A stretch of DNA of 64,000 nucleotides from Caldibacillus thermoamylovorans (lineage in GTDB: Bacteria > Bacillota > Bacilli > Bacillales > Caldibacillaceae), in contig NZ_CCRF01000061.1 in assembly GCF_000751775.1 (NCBI RefSeq), forward strand, positions 62,001 through 126,000, written 5' to 3'. A model generated the notes under the pieces. The model made no database searches and was not told the DNA's origin. It worked only from the letters and a program-made list of their open reading frames with translations. This document shows positions 28,057 to 36,142 of the stretch, piece after piece (positions within the stretch are counted from its first letter, which is position 1; each line of letters starts with the position of its first letter). The position numbers and the translations under genes were made by a program.

Positions 28057-28161
28057 TCAATACCAGAACAATACCTTCATAATTACGTCTCGAAAAACCG
28101 TAAAAAAGAACATCGTTGAAATAACAATTGTAAAGAATAAAAATAAAACTGTGCGATGCAT
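28057..28161 (-). CDS. Possible 34-residue membrane protein
   Basis: MHRTVLFLFFTIVISTMFFF then TVFRDVIMKVLFWY: a single hydrophobic helix with a basic tail. AAAGGGA lies 6 nt before ATG 28161. It lies alone in the 415-bp interval between the cotD and mrfB genes. Small size and absence of a known family keep this tentative. Confidence 0.35.
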   Translation of the reverse strand: MHRTVLFLFFTIVISTMFFFTVFRDVIMKVLFWY

Positions 28162-28358
28162 GGCATTCCCTTTCTTTCAAAAAATATGATGATAATCCAG
28201 AACTAATTTTAATTCCAGCCAAGCTTTTCATCAATATTTTTTTACTGGAAAATATGCATCCACTTTTCAGCAACCAATAAGGCTAGGTGAAAAATTTTAC
28301 CAAGCCGGTATAAACAAATCCGATTTTTTGGACGTGAACCGTCATGACCATGTTCAAT

Positions 28359-29627
28359 TTAATTTGATTTTTCTCTTCTTATTTTTCCTTCCAAACGAAG
28401 AATTCTTTTTTCTAATTCTTCCTTTAAATGATTATTTTTATAATCCAAGAGCTGAGTTGATTCATACTCTTCTAATGCCAATATGCTTAATTGTAATGCC
28501 TTTTCAAAATCCTTGTTCACATGCTCATGAACTTTTGCCAGCTCGATGCAAGCATTTATTTTCTCTATTCCGTTGCCCAGTTCAATGATTTCTTGCCAAA
28601 TCGCTTCTGCCATATCTCGCTTCTTCTGTTTTTTATATTGAATGGCAAGATCATACATGCCCTTCCATTTTTCTCTCCCTCGTAAACTTGTTATCGCCTC
28701 TTCATATACTTGAATGGCCGCATCCCTTTCATTCAAAGCAGAATACCATTTACCGACGGCTAATTTTTCCCTATTTGTTTGATTCACATCAAGTCCTAAT
28801 AATTGACAGGAAATATGCGTATATAAAATGATTAGGGATAGTACATCTTCCTCATTATGCTCCATCACCTTAACAATTCCGTCCAGTTGATTGGATTGAA
28901 GAAAATCAAAATAAATGATGGGCGCTAAATATCCGGGAACATCTTCTTCCCTTTCGATTCCCAAAACCTCTTTCTCAACGATTGTGAGTTTTACGGATTC
29001 TAATTCATCTTTCCATAGTCTCCTTGATGCATGCAGCAAATCAAAATGACCAAATGCCGGAAGCTTCGGTACATGTTCTCTGATCAATGTGTGTCTTGTT
29101 TTCACTTGCGGCCAATCAAATGCTTTTCCATTATACGTAACAAGGGTGGTATAATCAACTGATTTCAAAAAACTGTGATAAAGCGGAATTTCACCCCCGG
29201 GTTCAGGCAATAAATGTTGTTTCACTACGACCTCATCATCATCAATGAAAGCATAACCTAATAAAAAGATCGTATTGCCTGTTCCACCACCGAGTCCTGT
29301 CGTTTCCGTGTCAAAGAAAAACAAATCTGTTGGACGGTACCCTTTTGCGGATAAAGGGTGGAGAAGAGAATGATTTTGCCAAGCATTGACGACATTAAGA
29401 TAATCAAAAAATGTATATTTCCCCCTTTGTGTTTCAAGAGGATAGCGGACTTCACGAATAAGGCAATATTGATCATCTAATATATATGGAGCAACCCCGA
29501 AATTATGCCATTTTTCCAAGTTTGGTATGTCGATAAGTTCTTGTTTTGCTTCCGGTTGCGATTCTTGTTTCTTCGTTCCGGTTGGTAAGTACGACTGATA
29601 AACTGCTAACTTGTTTTTTAACTTCAT
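28359..29627 (-). CDS. mrfB: MrfB: DnaQ-like 3'-5' exonuclease of the mitomycin repair pathway
   Basis: 422 residues. An RNase H-like exonuclease domain (about 90-270) carries FFDTETTGLGGG and YNGKAFDWPQVKTRH; the C-terminal half holds TPR-like helices (KWYSALNERDAAIQVYEEA, KKRDMAEAIWQEI). B. subtilis YprB/MrfB acts with the helicase MrfA to excise mitomycin C adducts independent of UvrABC. Its ATG overlaps the mrfA stop by 4 bp, so the pair is translationally coupled. Confidence 0.94.
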   Translation of the reverse strand: MKLKNKLAVYQSYLPTGTKKQESQPEAKQELIDIPNLEKWHNFGVAPYILDDQYCLIREVRYPLETQRGKYTFFDYLNVVNAWQNHSLLHPLSAKGYRPTDLFFFDTETTGLGGGTGNTIFLLGYAFIDDDEVVVKQHLLPEPGGEIPLYHSFLKSVDYTTLVTYNGKAFDWPQVKTRHTLIREHVPKLPAFGHFDLLHASRRLWKDELESVKLTIVEKEVLGIEREEDVPGYLAPIIYFDFLQSNQLDGIVKVMEHNEEDVLSLIILYTHISCQLLGLDVNQTNREKLAVGKWYSALNERDAAIQVYEEAITSLRGREKWKGMYDLAIQYKKQKKRDMAEAIWQEIIELGNGIEKINACIELAKVHEHVNKDFEKALQLSILALEEYESTQLLDYKNNHLKEELEKRILRLEGKIRREKSN

Positions 29628-31900
29628 TTAAGCACCCCATTTAAGAAAGCATTCAAAAGGGTAATTGCATCTATTTTGCCGTTTTGTGAAGTACCGTCCG
29701 TCCCAATACAAGAAGGACAACCATTCTCACACGGGCAATTTTTTATCATTTTCCTCGCTTCCAGCAAAATATCCGTTATTTTATCGTAAATTTGATCGCT
29801 CAGGCCCACTCCACCCGGATAACGGTCATATAAAAAGATCGTTGGTTTTTCATTATGACTCGATTTCAATTGCGGTGTCACATACACATCGCTCGGATCA
29901 CACATCACATACATCGGCACCATATTTTTTAAAAGATGTGCCATACCGATCAACCCTTGCTCCAGGCGATCTTTATGCCAATTCGGCTCATCCTTTAATG
30001 AAATCCATGCCGAAGTTGTATGCAATATTTGTTCCGGTAAATGAATCGGACCGGAACCGATATTTTCATGAGTTTCAAATTTAATCTTTTTAAAAATTGT
30101 CGCCATCGCTTGTACAGCCACGTCCCCATATTGAATTTGCGCGACATCCGTTTCTCTTTCCTTATCAACCTCTAAAACTTTCAAATCAACAGCCAAGTTT
30201 GCATCTGTATAATAATCCGTTTGCACTTCACGTACAAATGCCTTTTTTTCCTCCCAGTCTAATTTTTCTACCTGATATTGAACTCCTTGATGCATGTAAA
30301 TTGCCTCATCATGGAGAAGCGTTAAAGCGCTGAAAGTATCCATTTCTCCGATCACTTGTACATGGGCAATGTCGGTTTGGTCAATAATGACTACATTTTC
30401 CTGTGAAGCGGAACGAAGACTGATATTATGCGCCGGAAATGAATCGCTCATCCAATGATATTTATTCCCGCTAAAAACAAGAATTTTTTGATCAAGCAGG
30501 TAATCGAGTACATCCTCCACATCAATCCCTCCAAACGTTTCTCCTTTTTTAAAAGGTAATTCGAAAGCTGCACATTTTACATGATCAACAAGAATGATTA
30601 AATTATCCGGGTTGATTCGGGCAACTTCCGGTGACTGTTTGAAAAAATATTCCGGATGATTGATAATGTATTGGTCTAGTGGGGCTGAACTGGCGACATA
30701 CAAAATTAGCGCCTCTCCATGTCTTCTTCCGGCTCGTCCGGCTTGTTGCCAGGCGCTCGCAATCGTACCGGGATAACCGGTCATTATACATACTTGTAAT
30801 TGTCCGATATCAACGCCCAACTCCAACGCATTCGTGCTGACCACACCATAAATATCCCCATTTCTCAGCCCTTTTTCGATTTCTCTTCGCTCTGTCGGTA
30901 AATAACCGCCCCGGTACCCACGTATTCCCTTTGGTCCAATCTTATCTTTAATCAACTCTTGTAAATACGTTAAAATAATTTCCACTCGAACCCTGCTTTT
31001 CGCAAAAATAATTGTTTGAATTTTATTTTTCAGAAACTCCCCGGCGAGCTTCCGAACTTCCAAAGTTGCACTTCTCCGGATATTTAATTGTTTATTTACA
31101 ATCGGCGGATTATAAAAGACAAAATGCTTTCTTCCGCTCGGGGCACCGTTTTGATCAATTAACTGCATGGTTTTACCTGTTAAAGCTTCGGCCAGTTCCT
31201 TTGGATTGGCAATGGTCGCTGAAGTACAAATAAACACCGGATCACTTCCGTAAAAACGGCAAATCCGTTTTAATCGACGAATAACATTTGCTGTATGGCT
31301 TCCGAATACACCACGGTAAATATGTAATTCATCAACGATAATAAATTTTATGTTTTCGAACAGAGAGACCCACTTTGTATGATGCGGCAAAATTCCGGAA
31401 TGAAGCATATCCGGGTTAGTTATTACGATATGGCCAGCTTTGCGAATTTTTTGCCGGATATGCGCCGGTGTGTCCCCGTCATATGTATAACTATTAATTT
31501 CGATCCCCGCTTCATCAATCAATTCATTTAATTCACTTTTTTGATCATAGCTGAGTGCCTTCGTTGGAAACATATATAACGCTCTTGCTTCAACGTTCTC
31601 TAAAATCGTTTGCAGAACCGGAAGATTATAACAAAGTGTTTTCCCGCTCGCCGTCGGGGTTACGGCAGTAAAATCCATTCCTTTCATACCATAATCAAAA
31701 GCTTCCCGTTGATGACTGTATAAAGAGGTAATCCCCCGCTTTTCTAATGCTGCCTGCAATTTTGGATGCAATTCTTCAGGAAATGGAACATTAATGGCCT
31801 CCTTCCCTTCTATCGTTTCCCAATGGATAATATTTTCGTTAATTTCATTTGTTTGTTTCATCCAATTGATGATTTCTTGTAATTGACGCTTACCTAGCAT
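29624..31900 (-). CDS. mrfA: MrfA: DEAD/DEAH-box helicase of the mitomycin repair pathway
   Basis: 758 residues. The Walker A is TPTASGKTLCYN, the Walker B VDELHIYRG, and SAT appears in CTSATIANP; the helicase C-terminal motif QQAGRAGRRHGEA is intact. The C-terminal DUF1998-type zinc domain has CPCENGCPSCIG. It is the YprA homologue with 3'-5' helicase activity. I take ATG 31900 (MLGKRQLQEI) as start because GAGGGTG lies 6 nt upstream; an in-frame GTG at 31909 overlaps that site. Confidence 0.94.
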   Translation of the reverse strand: MLGKRQLQEIINWMKQTNEINENIIHWETIEGKEAINVPFPEELHPKLQAALEKRGITSLYSHQREAFDYGMKGMDFTAVTPTASGKTLCYNLPVLQTILENVEARALYMFPTKALSYDQKSELNELIDEAGIEINSYTYDGDTPAHIRQKIRKAGHIVITNPDMLHSGILPHHTKWVSLFENIKFIIVDELHIYRGVFGSHTANVIRRLKRICRFYGSDPVFICTSATIANPKELAEALTGKTMQLIDQNGAPSGRKHFVFYNPPIVNKQLNIRRSATLEVRKLAGEFLKNKIQTIIFAKSRVRVEIILTYLQELIKDKIGPKGIRGYRGGYLPTERREIEKGLRNGDIYGVVSTNALELGVDIGQLQVCIMTGYPGTIASAWQQAGRAGRRHGEALILYVASSAPLDQYIINHPEYFFKQSPEVARINPDNLIILVDHVKCAAFELPFKKGETFGGIDVEDVLDYLLDQKILVFSGNKYHWMSDSFPAHNISLRSASQENVVIIDQTDIAHVQVIGEMDTFSALTLLHDEAIYMHQGVQYQVEKLDWEEKKAFVREVQTDYYTDANLAVDLKVLEVDKERETDVAQIQYGDVAVQAMATIFKKIKFETHENIGSGPIHLPEQILHTTSAWISLKDEPNWHKDRLEQGLIGMAHLLKNMVPMYVMCDPSDVYVTPQLKSSHNEKPTIFLYDRYPGGVGLSDQIYDKITDILLEARKMIKNCPCENGCPSCIGTDGTSQNGKIDAITLLNAFLNGVLK

Positions 31901-32075
31901 CCACTTCACCCTCTACAATTCATACCAAATTTCCCTTTAACATTTATTATAACGAATACACGTTCCTATATCAAAAAATATTTACCGTACAAACATCGTA
32001 CCATTAATCTAACACGATTTTTATTATTTTTCATATATTATATCGGAAATAAAAATAAAAAGTGGGGTGGAAAAC

Positions 32076-32531
32076 ATGGATGAGCAATTACCGGAAAAAA
32101 AGGACAGCCATTCAAATGAAGCTTCTCCATTTTTTCATATTTTTCAGGACCGGCCATTTCGTAATATTTTGGAGACCATTGATCAATTTTTTCAAAACTC
32201 CAATTTAAAACCGGGTTTCAAAGTCAATGTTCAAGAAGATGTTGATAAATACATCATATATGCAGAATTACCCGGGGTAAAGAAAAATCAAATTGACATC
32301 CATATTTTGGAGAGAAGCATTACCATCACTGTGAATCGTTCAGAAAGTGAGACAATTCAAAATGATAAAGCTAAATCATATACAAAGATACACGAATATG
32401 AAAAAGCCAGCCGGACGATTCCTTTTTATCATCCAATTCATTCAAAAAACGCCAAAGCCAAATACCGTGACGGGCTATTGACGATCATCCTGCCAAAAAA
32501 ATCCGGGAAGAAACTGAATTTAGAAGATTGA
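32076..32531 (+). CDS. Hsp20/alpha-crystallin small heat-shock protein
   Basis: 151 residues. The alpha-crystallin domain occupies about 45-145: FKVNVQEDVDKYIIYAELPGVKKNQI and the conserved end YRDGLLTIILPKKSGKK. An ATP-independent chaperone that holds unfolding proteins. The start MDEQLPEKK (ATG 32076) has GGGGTGG 6 nt upstream. No CIRCE or CtsR operator is visible in its 157-bp promoter region, which it shares with mrfA. A strong terminator follows. Confidence 0.92.
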   Translation: MDEQLPEKKDSHSNEASPFFHIFQDRPFRNILETIDQFFQNSNLKPGFKVNVQEDVDKYIIYAELPGVKKNQIDIHILERSITITVNRSESETIQNDKAKSYTKIHEYEKASRTIPFYHPIHSKNAKAKYRDGLLTIILPKKSGKKLNLED

Positions 32532-32608
32532 TGTCTTTAAAAGTTAAATAATTGTTTTATACAAACAGATGAATTTCGCTAATGTCCATTGAAAATAATG
32601 GTAACCTA

Positions 32609-32640
32609 CAGCAATTGGTTTTTCGCCAATTGCTTTTCTT
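32609..32640 (+). terminator. Terminator of the hsp20 gene
   Basis: AGCAATTGG-TTTTTCG-CCAATTGCTTTTCTT on the plus strand. Confidence 0.9.
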
Positions 32641-32674
32641 AGATATGATGGAAGGACTTGCACTTGGCACATAA

Positions 32675-33205
32675 TTACGATTTAAATAAATGACTGAATC
32701 CTTTTAGTAAAGAAGAAACTTGATTGATTACTCCCATGAATTGACCGGCCGTTCCTAGCATTTTATTAAAATCGATGGATCCATCTTTATTTTTAAATGA
32801 TTGGATAAAGCTGTTCATCGGACTCTGGGGAAAAGATTGATGCGACGCCGATAAACTAAAATTTGGTAATATCTGATTAGAAAAATTTGAAATTTGATTA
32901 TAAAGTGGGTGTAATGGATCATCCAAAAATTGTGTAAACGGTACATCGTTATTATTAGATGGGAAATGGTTGTCTTGATTAAAAAAAGCACTCGGAGGCC
33001 AGACTTGTCCGGGAGCGACACCGGGAAACATACCCTGAGAATTCATTGGTGTTGGACCATGAAAGAATGGCGGTGGGAACGTATTTACCCCTACAGGAAA
33101 TTGCAGGTTGGCATTCGTACCTAAATGATTTTGTGGCATTCCAAATGTCTCCGGAATCGCATTATATTTTCGTGGAAAAAACTGGTTGTGTGGCAGATGA
33201 TACAT
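32675..33205 (-). CDS. yppG: YppG-like protein
   Basis: 176 residues, low-complexity: Asn, Pro, Phe and His rich, with NHLGTNANLQFP, PPFFHGPTPMNSQGMFPG and C-terminal SHLFKS. The C-terminal KDGSIDFNKMLGTAGQFMGVINQVSSLLKG is a conserved YppG region. It resembles spore-surface proteins, but the function of YppG is unknown. An AGGAGG lies 9 nt before ATG 33205; an upstream TTG is disfavoured. Position next to yppE/yppC is as in B. subtilis. Confidence 0.75.
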   Translation of the reverse strand: MYHLPHNQFFPRKYNAIPETFGMPQNHLGTNANLQFPVGVNTFPPPFFHGPTPMNSQGMFPGVAPGQVWPPSAFFNQDNHFPSNNNDVPFTQFLDDPLHPLYNQISNFSNQILPNFSLSASHQSFPQSPMNSFIQSFKNKDGSIDFNKMLGTAGQFMGVINQVSSLLKGFSHLFKS

Positions 33206-33267
33206 ACATATCAATCCTCCTCATGAACTCCACCATATTGTATGATTGTTCGCCTAATCATGTGAAT

Positions 33268-33648
33268 TTAAAAGTTTTGCGGAAACTCATTTTCGTTTAT
33301 TTCGCTATGTAATTTTTCTAATATATAATGGATTGAATGGAGACGATGTTTAAAACGGGAATAGCTTGTTTTAGGAAAAAAAGCTTGTACACTTATTTCT
33401 TTAATATTCTCAATAGTGGCATCGATTTGTTGAATATATAAGTGTTTCGGGTGAGAAGTGACAATGAATTTCTTCGCCAGTTCCCCCCACTCTTCTAAAA
33501 CGAAATGGACTTCATCAACAAATGGTTTAATAACCGTATAAAAATCTTTTTCTTCTCCCGTTTCCCGTGCATGTTCATAAATGTGATCCATTTCCATTAC
33601 ATAGTGTTTTAATTTTTTCGTTGCTGATACAAGTTGCATTTTGTCCAT
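33268..33648 (-). CDS. yppE: YppE family protein (DUF1798)
   Basis: 126 residues, all-alpha, with VHFVLEEWGELAKKFI and IENIKEISVQAFFPKTSYSRF as family landmarks. B. subtilis YppE has 123 residues and a four-helix-bundle structure but no known function. AGGAGGGG precedes ATG 33648 by 7 nt. It lies 62 bp upstream of yppG on the same strand. Confidence 0.88.
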   Translation of the reverse strand: MDKMQLVSATKKLKHYVMEMDHIYEHARETGEEKDFYTVIKPFVDEVHFVLEEWGELAKKFIVTSHPKHLYIQQIDATIENIKEISVQAFFPKTSYSRFKHRLHSIHYILEKLHSEINENEFPQNF

Positions 33649-33685
33649 ACATTAACCCCTCCTATCCATCCAATTATATCATAAG

Positions 33686-33719
33686 TAAAGAAAACCCGGT
33701 GATTGCCGGGTTTTCTTTA
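33686..33719 (-). terminator. Terminator after the 82-residue gene
   Basis: AAAGAAAACCCGG-TGATTG-CCGGGTTTTCTTT; on the minus strand the stem is followed by TTTTCTTTA. Confidence 0.9.
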
Positions 33720-33780
33720 AACAGTCCTACTGATTGAAGTTTCACAATATCAACGGAAAATCAAAGCCGGACCAATTTTT

Positions 33781-34029
33781 TTACATTGATGCTGCCTGTT
33801 TCATAATCGGCTCCGTATTCCTCACCTGTTGTTTCGTTTGATTTTCTTTCGTCACTTTCATTATTTCCTTTTCTATCGCAGAAATATTTCTTGAAAGGTT
33901 ACTTGTTTGTTCTATTATTTCTTCCGTTACAACGAGATGCATCTTTTGCTCCACAAACGCTATTTCCATTTCCAAACACTTGATTAATTCCAAAATTTCG
34001 CTCGTTTTCACTGTTTTATTGCTTGCCAT
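33781..34029 (-). CDS. Uncharacterised 82-residue protein, YppD position
   Basis: MASNKTVKTSEILELIKCLE ... PIMKQAASM. A single heptad-rich helix is likely (LEMEIAFVEQKMHLVVTEEIIEQTSNLSRN). GGAGG is 8 nt before ATG 34029; the frame opens further upstream without a ribosome site. It has the location and length of B. subtilis yppD, but sequence similarity cannot be judged here, so no name is given. Confidence 0.65.
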   Translation of the reverse strand: MASNKTVKTSEILELIKCLEMEIAFVEQKMHLVVTEEIIEQTSNLSRNISAIEKEIMKVTKENQTKQQVRNTEPIMKQAASM

Positions 34030-34208
34030 CTCAATCCCTCCATCCTTCGTTATTATGTAATTTCGACCTGCTTTCATCACTTCCTTCCTGTTTGACAAAA
34101 CTAGAAGAAATTCGCCAAACAAAGTGGAATTCTGACAAATATTCAGAAATCATTGTCAAAACATGTTTCTTGACCTTTTGTTCATAATAACGATAGGAGG
34201 TGCAGCCA

Positions 34209-34319
34209 ATGGAAAAAAAGAAGAAACAAAATCGCGTAACTGAAAAAGAAAATCATGCAGACACAAAAGCGGCTAAAGGAAATCCAAAACTAAATGGCCC
34301 AAACCGTCCATCCACTTAA
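34209..34319 (+). CDS. sspM: Small acid-soluble spore protein M
   Basis: 36 residues: Lys-rich MEKKKKQNRVTEKEN..., ending LNGPNRPST, the C-terminus that marks SspM (GGPNRPST in B. subtilis). AGGAGGTG lies 7 nt before the ATG, and a strong terminator follows. Core-spore minor SASP, expected to be forespore-expressed. It lies between yppC and the yppE group, as in B. subtilis. Confidence 0.85.
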   Translation: MEKKKKQNRVTEKENHADTKAAKGNPKLNGPNRPST

Positions 34320-34326
34320 GTTAAAG

Positions 34327-34378
34327 GAAGACACCACTACATATTGACTTCTTTCCCCATCGTGGTGTCTTCCCTTCT
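34327..34378. terminator. Bidirectional terminator between sspM and yppC
   Basis: GAAGACACCAC pairs with GTGGTGTCTTC (11 bp), with a 24-nt loop and T-rich flanks on the plus strand. Confidence 0.88.
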
Positions 34379-34381
34379 TAC

Positions 34382-35338
34382 CTACTCATTCCACCGCATC
34401 CATTCCTTCAAGTTTACCAACAGTTCAATTTCTATATGTTTTTTCCTTAACCAATAAGTCATGTTCACTTCTTCTTCTTTTATGATGGGTGGCAGGAACC
34501 ATCGTTTTTTAACCCGTTGCTTTTTATCCCAAGATATCCCGGTTAATGGTTCCTGCTTTACAATCGGATACGTTAGTCTTAACATAGGCGTGTTCCGTTT
34601 TTTTAACCAAAATTTTTCGTAATCGTACCGTGAACCTGTATGCGGTGTATGAATGGCAAAATCAATAAATGTTTGAAGCCTCCCCGTATCAAATAAAATC
34701 CACGCTAATTTTTTCCCGAGTTCGATTCGTTGATCCAGTTTGACAAATTTTTTTACAGTTGCCCCGAAAATTTCACCGTAACAAGTTGGAAAAATAACTG
34801 CATTGAAATGAAAAAGTTCCTGCAAATAAAAAGGTACTGTTTGAAATACTTTTTTTTGATAAAATAGTTTTGATATGATTGGCTCTTGTATCAAGTTCTG
34901 TTCATTAATAATGAGGGAATACAATAATCGATTTTCATTACCGGTTTGCCAAAATCGAAACCATTCTTGCTGCATAAATGCCGAAACATGAAAATAAGGT
35001 AGTAAGTGAAACAAAGGACGCCCTATTTTCGTTGAATAATGATAAAGTAATAATTGTGGATACGCATCTTGAAAAATCAGCCAATTAGCCCGTTCATAAG
35101 TTAAAAACAAATACGTGCGATATTGCTTGGTCAACAAGGAGGAATACGATTTGCCTTCCAAATCACACATATTCCAGCCGGCGTTACGGGAAACCAATCC
35201 GGCAAGAAAAGCCCATTTAATTTCTTGGTAACGAAAATAAAATGACTCATAACAATTCGTTCGTGATATATTATCTATATTGCCTTTTCTTGTTGTTTGT
35301 AAAATATGTTGGATTAATTGCCTCTCGTCATGATTCAT
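34382..35338 (-). CDS. yppC: YppC family protein (DUF2515)
   Basis: 318 residues, the length of B. subtilis YppC (about 320). It is rich in Trp, Tyr and Phe (FYFRYQEIKWAFLAGLVSRNAGWNMCDLEGK; SAFMQQEWFRFWQTG). No signal peptide or clear membrane helix. The start is ATG 35338: AAGGATGTGA ends 8 nt upstream, whereas an in-frame GTG at 35350 overlaps that site. Divergent from recU-ponA. Function unknown. Confidence 0.85.
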   Translation of the reverse strand: MNHDERQLIQHILQTTRKGNIDNISRTNCYESFYFRYQEIKWAFLAGLVSRNAGWNMCDLEGKSYSSLLTKQYRTYLFLTYERANWLIFQDAYPQLLLYHYSTKIGRPLFHLLPYFHVSAFMQQEWFRFWQTGNENRLLYSLIINEQNLIQEPIISKLFYQKKVFQTVPFYLQELFHFNAVIFPTCYGEIFGATVKKFVKLDQRIELGKKLAWILFDTGRLQTFIDFAIHTPHTGSRYDYEKFWLKKRNTPMLRLTYPIVKQEPLTGISWDKKQRVKKRWFLPPIIKEEEVNMTYWLRKKHIEIELLVNLKEWMRWNE

Positions 35339-35439
35339 CGAGATGTTCACATCCTTTATAAAATTTCGGTCGTTTCATTCCGACCGGTAAATAAACAGCC
35401 CGGAGTTGCGCATGAAGAAGGTTTAACGAGGTGGTTAGT

Positions 35440-36039
35440 TTGGAAATCCATTATCCGAATGGAAAAACGTTTCATTTTAAAAAAGAGGATAGAAAAATAA
35501 AAGTAAAAAAATATCAATACGGAAACCGTGGGATGACTTTAGAGGATGATATTAATGAGTCCAATAAATATTATTTGTCAAACAAGATTGCGGTTATTCA
35601 TAAAAAACCAACTCCTATTCAAATTGTTCAAGTCGATTATCCGGAGCGTAGCAAAGCAGTAATAAAAGAGGCCTATTTCAAAACACCTTCGACAACGGAC
35701 TATAATGGTGTGTACCGGGGGAAATATCTTGATTTTGAAGCAAAGGAAACAAAAAGCGAAACATCTTTGCCGTTAAAAAATTTCCATGAGCATCAAATTA
35801 GACATACAGAAGCGGTACTAGCTTGCGGAGGTATTGCTTTTGTCATTATTCGTTTTTCAAAAACAGAAGAAGTATTTCTTTTAGAGGGTGAACATCTGCT
35901 GAAATTTTGGCAACGGATGGAATCAGGCGGCAGAAAATCGATAGCGAAAGATGAAATTATGCAATATGGACATTATATACCACTTGGAATTCAGCCAAGA
36001 ATTGATTATATTAGATTAATAGAATCTCTATATTATTAG
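35440..36039 (+). CDS. recU: Holliday junction resolvase RecU
   Basis: 199 residues. It cleaves four-way junctions and regulates RecA. The segments [51 protein letters not shown] (metal-binding acids) and HQIRH are conserved. The start is TTG 35440, 6-8 nt after CGAGGTGG; a GTG at 35431 lies inside that site. It is 104 bp upstream of ponA, the recU-ponA operon of B. subtilis. Confidence 0.96.
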   Translation: MEIHYPNGKTFHFKKEDRKIKVKKYQYGNRGMTLEDDINESNKYYLSNKIAVIHKKPTPIQIVQVDYPERSKAVIKEAYFKTPSTTDYNGVYRGKYLDFEAKETKSETSLPLKNFHEHQIRHTEAVLACGGIAFVIIRFSKTEEVFLLEGEHLLKFWQRMESGGRKSIAKDEIMQYGHYIPLGIQPRIDYIRLIESLYY

Positions 36040-36142
36040 GGGTAAAATAACTTACCTCAAATTGTGAGAAATTCCTTATTCGATATTTGACGGACAATCC
36101 CGTTTTCGATTTTGATAAGGAATGAAAGGATGGTCATTGTTT

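Noticed and set aside
31910..32066. CtsR or HrcA operator for hsp20
   Set aside because: No CIRCE or GGTCAAA-type direct repeat is visible.
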